This document shows, piece after piece, positions 32,601 to 39,903 of a DNA stretch of 40,426 nt; the first letter of the stretch is position 1; the number at the start of each line of letters is the position of its first letter. Source of the stretch: a bacterium (GTDB lineage: Bacteria > Cyanobacteriota > Vampirovibrionia > Gastranaerophilales > Gastranaerophilaceae). The notes under the pieces are model-generated. The model saw only the letters and a list, made by a program, of their open reading frames with translations, did not search any database and was not told the DNA's origin. The position numbers and the translations under genes were made by a program. The stretch covers positions 1 to 40,426 of the forward strand of contig SFZC01000003.1 of the NCBI GenBank assembly GCA_004558955.1, given 5' to 3'.

Positions 32601-34894
32601 ACATTTGCCATTCGAAAACTCCGGAAGGTTGTCAAAATGATGAGCAAAAAGCCTTTAATTATGAAATGTTTGGACACATAAAAGACCTGCTTGCTCTCGG
32701 TATCGAAAAAGAGAATATCAGCGAAGTATTAAATTCCTGCAACCTTAACTGTCGCAAATTTCTGCCTGATGCCTACGAAAAAGTAAGCCTGCTTCACAAT
32801 ATGGGAATTGAAGATAAAGGTATATCAAAGCTTTTGCAAGTATGTACATCAAATTCCAAATTTCAACAAGAAACCTACGATACTCTGTTAACTTACCTTG
32901 CAGACATTAAAACCCTCAGAGATTTGGCACATGATGATGCCTACATCATTGAGAAATTGAACCAAAACAGAACCAATATTGACAAGGCAAGTAAAGTTTT
33001 CGGTCAAGATGTTATTGATAATGTTTTAACACAAAAGATTGACGGATTTATCAGTTTTATTCAACTTTGTAATAACATTACCGATAATTGTTCCGAAGCC
33101 TTTATCAACAATTTGAATGAAAAACTAGCCCTACTTCCTTCTCCTGAATTGAAGGTTAAACGTTTGCGTGTAATCGGCGGACTGGCAAACAAAGTCAGTG
33201 AGGAAAGTTTGCAAGAACTTGTTAATATGATTAAATCACCAAGTATGAGTCTGGAACAAATTAAATTTGCAAATGAAACCTTCGCAAGTGATGATGATTA
33301 TGACAATCAGGTAAGAAAATTTATGGAAGGGATTAATGTTCCTGCAAATTACGCCCAAAAGGTTCACGGTTATTTAATGAAGGAAAAATTAAATAAACAG
33401 GTGAATTTCCCTGAACCGATTGACGAACAAATGGCAAAAATGGACGGTTACGCTCAACAAATGCTGACTAACCCGAAAATCCCGCTAGATAAAAAGATTA
33501 AATATATTGATGAATTTAAGATTAAAAAAGCGGATATGGAAGCAAATCCTGAAAAATACACCACACCTGAACTTTTCCCAAAACCACTAAACGGTTTGAA
33601 AAAAGTCGTAATGGCTTATGTAAATATTCCGAATGATGATTTAGCTTTCAACAACTCAATCACTAATACAATGTACACAAATCTTGGGATTACTCCTAAC
33701 AGTAATTTGTTGAGAGAAATCCATTACGATGCAAAATATTTTGACAAATTGTTTGCGACAGGCTCAGGATTTAACACAAACTTTAAACGTTTGATTGAAT
33801 TGAAACAAACTAATCCGGGCAGACTGCTAACGGAAATTCGTATGGAAATGCCTGAAGAAGGTTCGCCTTTGTACGAAAAATATGCTTCAAACGGTCTATT
33901 AAAACAAATCGAAGCAAACCTTGAAACTAAAAAACAAATGGAAGCTCAAGGCATTGACTTTGATAAATGGAACAGTTTTGACCCTGAATTGAAAAGCGAA
34001 GATTTCACGGTTGAATCTGACCCGAAAACCGAATACGAAAACATCAGAAACAATTTGATAAATATTTTCCAAGATGAATTGTTTGATAAAATCAATCCTA
34101 ATGAAACCGAAAAATTGAAACAACATTTATCCGAATTCGGTTATACTTTGTGGAATAATAATATATTTAAAGACAGAGAACCGTTGCAGGATGATCAACT
34201 TGAAAGATTTGTCGGAATTGTAAAAAATTACATTGAGAAAAACGATTACTGGAAATCAGCAACAGAAAATGCTGAATTAACACCTGACGAAATCGAAGGT
34301 ATCACAGGATTTACAGACCACTTGAACGGTATTGCAACCCGTATCGAACAGGTTAAAGCCTCAAGAACGGTCAATGATATCCACTTCAGATTAACTGATG
34401 ACAACGATATCGGGAGAAACATTTTCTTTGGAAACCATGTAAGCTGCTGCAACAGTGTGAATAGTGCTTATGCAGGATATTCAGCCCCGATGCACCTTTT
34501 GAACAGTTATAACAGAGGGGTGGAATTGGTTGACAAATTCGGCAACTCATACGGAAATTCACTTTGTTTCTTTGCAATGATTGACGGAAAATTAACCTTC
34601 GTAATTGACAGTTTTGAAGCAAATGGCAAACTCGGCTCAAACCCGCTTGTCACCGATGAATTGATAAAATTCGGCAAACAGGTTTGTAAAGAAGTTGGCA
34701 GAAGTGATGCACAAATTATGATAGGACCTAACTATAACAACATTGATAAATCGAGATTACACCCTCAACACGCAGATGCAATCAAAGTTTTAGGTTCAGT
34801 ATCTGAAATGACTTATTGCGACTCAGTCGGCGGAAAAGTCCAAAACCAAATCAATAACGGTGTGGAAGATAAAATGATGTATGTTTACATATAG
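29660..34894 (+). CDS. Giant multidomain protein: GNAT acetyltransferase, helical repeats, CC-motif C-terminal domain
   Basis: The product has 1744 residues. Residues 1-65 are low-complexity, Pro/Gln/Thr-rich, without a signal peptide. Residues about 67-222 form a GNAT domain: LLGYYQLEPIKNGDLYIDSI, motif A as EYRNTRKGYQAIKYSWKKI, then LHVDNTNRNLVRMYQSLGFS. An acidic linker (222-262) follows. From about 265 to 1380 the protein is alpha-helical with tandem degenerate units of about 40 residues. Their flavour is F-x-P-x-x-Y-x-x-L-x-x-L-x-x-x-G-I, a second helix, then a conserved Cys (IIEACK, LIYNCK, LMYICH, VLNSCN, LLQVCT). Residues about 1571-1744 form a separate domain with C1596-C1597 (HVSCCNSVN), SAPMHLLNSYN and FAMIDGKLTFVIDSFEANGK. 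GGAGA lies before the ATG. Function unknown; a repeat-guided protein or RNA acetyltransferase is speculation. Confidence 0.85.
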   Translation: MPIYPNNSKRPVYLPNNGGVWVTAPATAQTQTQQPVTNPNEQTNEEVTEVYVAPNVYRQFAPNAQPLQISSERANDSEELMQQIYEIDKQAFAETDPYENYDEFKRIVERNQLSTYAVKGDNDELLGYYQLEPIKNGDLYIDSIGLKSEYRNTRKGYQAIKYSWKKILDYAKENNVQTLSLHVDNTNRNLVRMYQSLGFSIKETLENYYENGAGAYFMERPLVENQQVNQAEAPTEEVQAIQTEEAENVEEPEISEAERIKAENEQKCQHAREELQEMGLDEAKINFVLKQCSQTSVFGHSKIKHFDDDIYNCCKYILQLEKDYGYNREVFPADGLSSYQISNILTSLKDENSNDENQVRTDLLPYLKDFVRLNTPTNRWNDLLHAAELRSRDGEKHHSREVLDFEKTLLAAGAKTSTCDIAKSCILSTKTGQVLDEEAKNCVKNAIYNLKDISDISYLVRSAVIEDEKGFESFDADTYEKVKDNIETDDYRKHVIYTAYGANMLKSRGVDLSAYVTYGKIVTSSDIFPNLSYETKEKLEPELFKACCYKELGLNSKRKTVMVTKFDQAAFNAAKELALNPFFGEKVMDLPKIIEACKEQKDEYSGYRFNPELLSKLEQLHAELPNQPLSNIIDIIEACKLKNTSALSDYQKPTSIRFNEEVFNTLLDIAKNGNRINETAVDAAKEAINGREYFNNAIYNQLADSYYWGKSKNRFGGYSNPYITDFFKTDNYGNKTFDVRLFNKFKELKCPISTVCTESRDKSYVYAITKFTPSEDLMNAYKRIKEGNYPFTKYEQDSGFSEDGVKELVELCKDQIRYGEETEFSPDTYNAIMELLEAGKDGRDVLNLIYNCKPYINHSQNFSPLRYELAKDLMNNKGIDIQNTSLIVSGCEQNGVIDQDKVDKCIELFNLGAKIPTQALSYAGDDEIAYKRLKDCIARELPDELIRFCKDRGEFKDRLYKMALSLQDEGFSPRQISSLMYICHSKTPEGCQNDEQKAFNYEMFGHIKDLLALGIEKENISEVLNSCNLNCRKFLPDAYEKVSLLHNMGIEDKGISKLLQVCTSNSKFQQETYDTLLTYLADIKTLRDLAHDDAYIIEKLNQNRTNIDKASKVFGQDVIDNVLTQKIDGFISFIQLCNNITDNCSEAFINNLNEKLALLPSPELKVKRLRVIGGLANKVSEESLQELVNMIKSPSMSLEQIKFANETFASDDDYDNQVRKFMEGINVPANYAQKVHGYLMKEKLNKQVNFPEPIDEQMAKMDGYAQQMLTNPKIPLDKKIKYIDEFKIKKADMEANPEKYTTPELFPKPLNGLKKVVMAYVNIPNDDLAFNNSITNTMYTNLGITPNSNLLREIHYDAKYFDKLFATGSGFNTNFKRLIELKQTNPGRLLTEIRMEMPEEGSPLYEKYASNGLLKQIEANLETKKQMEAQGIDFDKWNSFDPELKSEDFTVESDPKTEYENIRNNLINIFQDELFDKINPNETEKLKQHLSEFGYTLWNNNIFKDREPLQDDQLERFVGIVKNYIEKNDYWKSATENAELTPDEIEGITGFTDHLNGIATRIEQVKASRTVNDIHFRLTDDNDIGRNIFFGNHVSCCNSVNSAYAGYSAPMHLLNSYNRGVELVDKFGNSYGNSLCFFAMIDGKLTFVIDSFEANGKLGSNPLVTDELIKFGKQVCKEVGRSDAQIMIGPNYNNIDKSRLHPQHADAIKVLGSVSEMTYCDSVGGKVQNQINNGVEDKMMYVYI

Positions 34895-35002
34895 AACTTG
34901 ACTTATTCCAAGCCTTGATTGCGGTATCAGAGTTAAAGACTTTTCATACAAATTTCAAACATCTTAAATTAAGAATAGTTAATTATATTCATTTCAGATT
35001 GT

Positions 35003-36193
35003 CTAAGATTTATCCTTTGCAACTTTAAATAAATCATCAATTTTGATAACTTTTACTTGCTTAGATTCAATTCCTTTTGCTATAATTGAAGCCATTACAT
35101 CATTTAAACTTGTATGACTAAAAGTCATTTTAGTAGGAATACCTAAAGCCTGAGCCAGTTTGTCTGAGTATTTATCGAATTCCTTCTGGGCTTTATCACC
35201 GGCAAGTCTTGCATCTTTTTCCAGAAAATTATTATAGTATTTGTTATAGTTTATTTGCATAGGACAATACAACACATCTGCTTTCAACAGTTTAGGCGCT
35301 AATATTTTTTCCTCATCAGTTAAAACTATTTTATTATTTCTGAAAAAATTGAAAAAACTTTTCTTATAATTTGAAATTATTTTATGTTGCCACTTATGAC
35401 GAAATTCATGATTTATTGTATCTACAAGATCTGATTTCGGCCAATTAGGGTCAATCGTCACATTGTTAGTTAAATCCTGATAATAACCGCAACATTTTTT
35501 TAGTTTTTGCAATCTGACTTTTCCACTCATTCCAACAACATCTTGCTTTTGTTCCGCATACTTAGCGGCAGACAAAACAAAATCTTCATTGTCATAATTC
35601 CTTATATATAAATAAGGATCATCTTTTACTTTGGAAATTATTTCAGGATTTCCGTCAATTGTTTTATTTATAAGTTTTCCGTCTTTTAATCTTGTTGCCG
35701 TTGTTTTAAGTTGGTTGTTTTCAACAGTCGCCCATTTCGGAGCCAAATTTTCATAGATTTGAGTTTCAAATCTTGAACCGTCAGAATTTTGTTTATATTG
35801 CAACTTCATTCTTGAGATGCCTGTTACTTGTGGCGTAAAGGCTTCTTTTGTTCCCTTGGTAATTTTACCATCAGATAAGAATTTTGTATCAGTAAAACGC
35901 ACATTTTTTGCATATTCATATTTTCGAATAATTTTTGACGTTTTCTGCCCTTCTTGTTGTTTAATTATGACCTTTTTTAACAATTTATTTTCATTATTAC
36001 GAAAAGAATAAACCTTAGACAATCCACCCCCAAAATTTGTGGCGATTTCAACTTTTTCAAGAGATGAAGTTCCTTTCGGAATTAAATTTTTGGGTAGTGA
36101 ATCAAATTTAATATTTTCCTTAGAAAGAAGTCTGTACCCGTTTTTGGTCCATTTTTGAGCAATGTTTGCCGTAATTTTTCCAATATTAACCAT
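35003..36193 (-). CDS. Putative zinc metallopeptidase (HExxH) orphan
   Basis: The 396-residue product, starting MVNIGKITANIAQKW with AAGGGG upstream, has no classical signal peptide. Residues 1-200 look like beta-rich repeats with charged hairpins (KLLKKVIIKQQEGQ, TATRLKDGKLINKTIDGNPE), similar in style to adhesin or toxin carrier modules. Residues 200-360 hold the catalytic-looking part: TINHEFRHKWQHKI (H262, E263, H266), and 59 residues later NNFLEKDARLAGD, where E325 could be the third zinc ligand. The whole recalls the zincin fold. The family is not named with confidence. It is convergent with the giant GNAT protein, 108 bases away. Possible roles are an effector or protein-processing enzyme. 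Confidence 0.65.
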   Translation of the reverse strand: MVNIGKITANIAQKWTKNGYRLLSKENIKFDSLPKNLIPKGTSSLEKVEIATNFGGGLSKVYSFRNNENKLLKKVIIKQQEGQKTSKIIRKYEYAKNVRFTDTKFLSDGKITKGTKEAFTPQVTGISRMKLQYKQNSDGSRFETQIYENLAPKWATVENNQLKTTATRLKDGKLINKTIDGNPEIISKVKDDPYLYIRNYDNEDFVLSAAKYAEQKQDVVGMSGKVRLQKLKKCCGYYQDLTNNVTIDPNWPKSDLVDTINHEFRHKWQHKIISNYKKSFFNFFRNNKIVLTDEEKILAPKLLKADVLYCPMQINYNKYYNNFLEKDARLAGDKAQKEFDKYSDKLAQALGIPTKMTFSHTSLNDVMASIIAKGIESKQVKVIKIDDLFKVAKDKS

Positions 36194-36344
36194 TTTAAAT
36201 ATCCCCTTATAATATTAAAAAAATATTTAATAAAAAATTTGCTTAATAGTTTCAGGTTTGTTACATAAAATTAATATTATTGGAAAAGCAGGTTGGTGTT
36301 ACCACCCCAATGGTGTTAATTTACTTGATTTTTAATTTTTTTCA

Positions 36345-36384
36345 GAATGATAAGCCATTTGGTAAGCCAACCAATATGTCATTC
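36345..36384. repeat. 40-bp palindromic intergenic repeat, second copy
   Basis: GAATGATAAGCC and CCAATATGTCATTC bracket a TTTGGTAAGCC core. It aligns without gaps to 11134-11173 with 33 of 40 identities. It lies in the 242-base gap between the HExxH gene and nadC, next to a pair of GGTGTTA direct repeats (36293 and 36312). No gene is seen in 36194-36435. Confidence 0.65.
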
Positions 36385-36435
36385 ATACATTTGAGTCTGA
36401 ATCTGTTTCAAAATCGACTTTTTGCTCCGCAAAAC

Positions 36436-37266
36436 CTACATATCCAACGCAATATCAAGGGTTGGTGCTTTGGCAACGATTGCACTTGAAGAGATTATAT
36501 CAACTCCGCATTCCGCAATCGCACGGACTGTTTCAAGTCTGACATTTCCGCTTGCTTCCACAATCGCTCTATGGTCAATCAATTTAACTGCTGATTTCAT
36601 TGTGTCTAAGTCCATATTATCAAGCATAATAATATCAACCCCAAGTGGCAATGCCTCTTTAATTTGGTCAACCGTATCACATTCAAGTTCAATCTTATGT
36701 GCGTGAGAAAGATTTGCCTTAACCTTTTCTACTGCTTTTGTAACCGAACCCGCAACCTGAATGTGGTTATCCTTAATCATTGCACAATCTGAAAGATTAA
36801 ATCTGTGAAGAGCTCCGCCACCTGTTTTGACAGAATACTTTTCAAATGCTCTAAATCCCGGAGTCGTCTTTCTTGTATCAACGATTTTGCAAGGTAATTC
36901 ACCGATTGCGGTTTGGTATTTGTGAGTTTCTGTCGCAATTCCACTCATTCTTTGAATATAATTTAATGAAACTCTTTCGCCCAACAACAAATATTTACCC
37001 GGACCTTCAATTCTTGCCAAAACATCGCCTTTTTGGATTTTGTCGCCGTCTTTGAACAGCAAATCAACTTTTACTCTGTCTGACAAAATTTTAAAAACCG
37101 TTTTAAAAACATTCAAACCGCAAATAATACCTTCACTGCGTGAAACAAGTGAAGCCTTGAATATTTCGTCTTCCCCGACAATACTTTCTGTTGTTACGTC
37201 ACCAAATCCTATATCTTCCATCAAGGCTGATTTTACATGTTCTTCTACATAAAAATTACTTAGCAA
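36436..37266 (-). CDS. nadC: Nicotinate-nucleotide diphosphorylase (carboxylating), quinolinate phosphoribosyltransferase
   Basis: The 276-residue product converts quinolinate and PRPP to nicotinate mononucleotide, CO2 and pyrophosphate in NAD synthesis. Landmarks are ALMEDIGFGDVTTESIV, ISDRVKVDLLFKDGD, GERVSLNYIQRMSGIAT, IVDTRKTTPGFRAFEKYSVK, GGGALHRFNLSDCAMIKDNH, IELECDTVDQIKEAL, IIMLDNMD, and VEASGNVRLETVRAIAECGV. Length is typical. The start is TTG at 37266, inside the last codons of nadB, with AAAGGAG nine bases before it; the two frames overlap by 11 bases, so translation is coupled. nadA, the usual third partner, is not in the window. Confidence 0.96.
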   Translation of the reverse strand: MLSNFYVEEHVKSALMEDIGFGDVTTESIVGEDEIFKASLVSRSEGIICGLNVFKTVFKILSDRVKVDLLFKDGDKIQKGDVLARIEGPGKYLLLGERVSLNYIQRMSGIATETHKYQTAIGELPCKIVDTRKTTPGFRAFEKYSVKTGGGALHRFNLSDCAMIKDNHIQVAGSVTKAVEKVKANLSHAHKIELECDTVDQIKEALPLGVDIIMLDNMDLDTMKSAVKLIDHRAIVEASGNVRLETVRAIAECGVDIISSSAIVAKAPTLDIALDM

Positions 37267-38863
37267 AACTAATTTCTCCTTTATTATTTTTTATTAAGCT
37301 ATGTTCGCAAATACTGCTTTTTCCCAAATAATCCGTACGGTAATGAGCCCCACGAGATTCTTTTCTGTTCAAGGCAGAAGTTATAATAAGCCTTGCTGTG
37401 ATTAACATATTACGCAATTCATATTCTGCCGCATTTTTGCATTTATCAACTCGTCCGAATTTTTCAGAAATATTTTCAACTGTTTGCAGTGCTTCCGTCA
37501 AAGATTTTTCATTTCTGAAAATTCCGACATTTTCCCACATAATTTCTTTTAATTGTGTCTTTAATTTTTCAATTTCAACCTCAGAAAATTCTAAATTCTC
37601 CTCGTATTTTTTGATTAAATTTTCATCAATTCCGCCAACTTCAGAAATCTTTTTATTTTTCAAATAATCCGCAACTTCATAGGCAAAAATCACACATTCC
37701 AGTAGCGAATTACTTGCAAGTCTGTTTGCTCCGTGCAATCCAGTTGAAGAAACTTCGCCGATTGCAAACAAACCTTTTGCAGAGGTTTCAGAAGTTAAAT
37801 CGGTTTTCACACCACCCATAAAATAGTGAGCGGCAGGAGAAACAGGAATGAAATCTTTTGTAATATCTATACCGATTTCGCTGCATCTTTTTGCAATAGT
37901 CGGAAATCTTTTTAACAATTTTTCTTTGCCAATACCCGTTGCGTTCAAATATACGTTCGGAACATTTGTTTCTTCCATTTCGGTAAAAATTGAACGTGCA
38001 ACGATATCACGAGGGGCAAGCTCTTTTCTCTCATCGTACTTATACATAAATTCATGTCCGTCTTTATCGCAAAGTTTTGCACCTTCTCCACGAACTGCCT
38101 CACTTATCAAAAATCTGTTTTCACGAGAGTCATCGGCAAGTGATGTCGGGTGGAATTGTACAAACTCCATATCCTGAAGTTCAATACCCGCTCTATAACA
38201 TAGTGCAGGACCGTCACCGGTTGCAACTGACGGATTAGTAGTATATTTATATAACTGTCCGACACCGCCTGTTGCCAAAATTACCACAGGAGCTTCAATC
38301 GCTTCATATTCGTTCGTTTGGGAATTATAAACCACAATTCCCGTACATTCATTATTTTTTATGGAAATATCGACAATCGGAGCATTTTCTTTGAGTGAAA
38401 TGTTCTTATTTTCACGAACCTTTTTACACAAAGCTATTGTCATTTCTCGTCCTGTTGCATCACCGCCCGAGTGCAAAATTCTTCTGATACTGTGAGCCGC
38501 TTCTTTTGTCAAAGTAAAATTACCGTTCGCATCTCGGTCAAATTCTACTCCGAATTTTAGCAAGTCATGAACGACTTTATCTGAATTTTCACTCACAAAT
38601 TTTGTTGTATTCAATTCGCTTAAACCCGCACCAGCCTTCAAAGTATCAGACACATGGAGTTCCACAGAATCTTGTGTATTATCCTTCAATACTGCAACCA
38701 TACCGCCTTGAGCATAATACGAATTACTGTCATCTAAATCTGATTTTGTAACAAGTAAAATCCCGTTTGGAAGGTCTTTTAACTGTTGTTCTATTTTTAA
38801 TGCGGCATACAAGCCTGAAAGTCCGCTACCGGCAACTATTACCGAATATTTTGAATGTCTCAT
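37256..38863 (-). CDS. nadB: L-aspartate oxidase
   Basis: The 535-residue flavoprotein oxidises L-aspartate to iminoaspartate, the first step of de novo quinolinate synthesis. The FAD-binding GxGxxG is at the start: YSVIVAGSGLSGLYAALKIE. Other features are SNSYYAQGGMVAVL, HSGGDATGREMTIALC, VILATGGVGQLYKYTTNP, QFHPTSLAD, ISEAVRGEGAKLCDKDGHEF, VYLNATGIGKEKLLKRFPTI, and the active-site ring APRDIVARSIF, followed by PAAHYFMGGVKTDL and GEVSSTGLHGANRLASNSLL. The C-terminal helical domain ends ESRGAHYRTDYL. Its overlap with nadC shows an operon. No strong ribosome binding site precedes the ATG at 38863. Confidence 0.97.
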   Translation of the reverse strand: MRHSKYSVIVAGSGLSGLYAALKIEQQLKDLPNGILLVTKSDLDDSNSYYAQGGMVAVLKDNTQDSVELHVSDTLKAGAGLSELNTTKFVSENSDKVVHDLLKFGVEFDRDANGNFTLTKEAAHSIRRILHSGGDATGREMTIALCKKVRENKNISLKENAPIVDISIKNNECTGIVVYNSQTNEYEAIEAPVVILATGGVGQLYKYTTNPSVATGDGPALCYRAGIELQDMEFVQFHPTSLADDSRENRFLISEAVRGEGAKLCDKDGHEFMYKYDERKELAPRDIVARSIFTEMEETNVPNVYLNATGIGKEKLLKRFPTIAKRCSEIGIDITKDFIPVSPAAHYFMGGVKTDLTSETSAKGLFAIGEVSSTGLHGANRLASNSLLECVIFAYEVADYLKNKKISEVGGIDENLIKKYEENLEFSEVEIEKLKTQLKEIMWENVGIFRNEKSLTEALQTVENISEKFGRVDKCKNAAEYELRNMLITARLIITSALNRKESRGAHYRTDYLGKSSICEHSLIKNNKGEISFAK

Positions 38864-39072
38864 CTTCGTGTTTCCCGTTTTTTCTAATAATTTTATAACA
38901 AAAAGAACATTTGTGCTATGAAACGAAGAAATTTTATAAAATATTTATCTTTATAATTCAAAGAAGAAGTAAAAACACATTCACAAAAAGAATATCCCCA
39001 AAGCCTAAACTTGACAACAATTCAAACCTTATCTCTTCGTTCATATAATGTGAAAAACACAAGGAGTAAATT

Positions 39073-39741
39073 ATGATAAATTCAAATATAAGGCTAATGT
39101 TGGTTGAAGATCATAAACTTATGAGAGTGGGTTTGAAATCGCTATTTGAAGAACAAGACGGGCTTGAAGTTACCTCAGAAGCCAACAACGGACACGATGC
39201 GATTGAAAATTTCAAAACAACCCACCCCGATGTAACTCTTATGGATATAGGTTTGCCCGACATTTCGGGAATCGAAGCCACTAAAAAAATTCTTGAACTC
39301 AATACCAATGCCAAAATAATAATTTTAACCTCACATCTTAGTGAAAACGAAGTGATTGATGCCTTACAATCAGGTGCTTGTGCATACGTTATGAAGGATA
39401 TCAACACAGATATCTTAAAAATGATAATAAAAACAATCAAAGAAGGTGCGATGTGGATAGACCCATTAGCTGTGCCGATTTTGCGTGATAAAAATTGCGG
39501 AATTGTTCCGCAACGTCAAATGTCCCGTGCAATGTTCAGAGAAAAACATTCAAACCTCACTCAACGAGAATATGAAGTCCTAAAACTCGTTGTTGACGGA
39601 AAATCAAATAATGAAATCGCCGAAGCACTGACGATTTCTTCTCACACAGCAAAAGCACACGTTTGCAATATTATCCAGAAGCTCGTTGTTGATGATAGGA
39701 CTCAAGCCGCCGTAAAAGCTCTAAAAGAAGGACTTGTCTGA
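39073..39741 (+). CDS. NarL/FixJ-family response regulator
   Basis: The 222-residue product has a receiver domain (about 5-122) with acidic residues E12 and D13, phospho-acceptor D58 in DVTLMDIGLPDISG, T/S switch in IIILTSHLSENEV and K106 in AYVMKDINTDIL. It is joined to a LuxR-type HTH (about 155-218): NLTQREYEVLKLVVDGKSNN and SSHTAKAHVCNIIQKLVVDD. AAGGAG lies seven bases before the ATG and TATAAT at 39044-39049. No kinase is adjacent, so it is an orphan; the PAS kinase at 6.5-8 kb is a possible but unproven partner. Phosphorylation-dependent DNA binding is expected. Confidence 0.94.
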   Translation: MINSNIRLMLVEDHKLMRVGLKSLFEEQDGLEVTSEANNGHDAIENFKTTHPDVTLMDIGLPDISGIEATKKILELNTNAKIIILTSHLSENEVIDALQSGACAYVMKDINTDILKMIIKTIKEGAMWIDPLAVPILRDKNCGIVPQRQMSRAMFREKHSNLTQREYEVLKLVVDGKSNNEIAEALTISSHTAKAHVCNIIQKLVVDDRTQAAVKALKEGLV

Positions 39742-39840
39742 GTTTATCTTTTCTCAAAATTTGCTATAATTTTCTTTTAAAACCATTGTAAACTTTTATT
39801 AACAAAATACCTGTAAAAATTAAAGATTTTGCTTGTAAAT

Positions 39841-39863
39841 GTCGATATTTATCATGTATCGAC
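39841..39863 (+). promoter_or_regulatory. Hairpin or operator upstream of the terminal gene
   Basis: GTCGATA (39841-39847) and TATCGAC (39857-39863) are perfect 7-base inverted repeats, 41 bases before the ATG at 39904. The position suits a 5' untranslated hairpin or a binding site. Confidence 0.35.
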
Positions 39864-39903
39864 TAAAGAGTATAAGTTACGAAATCAGAACGAAAGGGAA
39901 ACA

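Noticed and set aside
39011-39049. TTGACA (39011) with TATAAT (39044) as the response-regulator promoter
   Set aside because: The spacer is 27 bases, too long for one sigma70 promoter; only the -10 box is credible.
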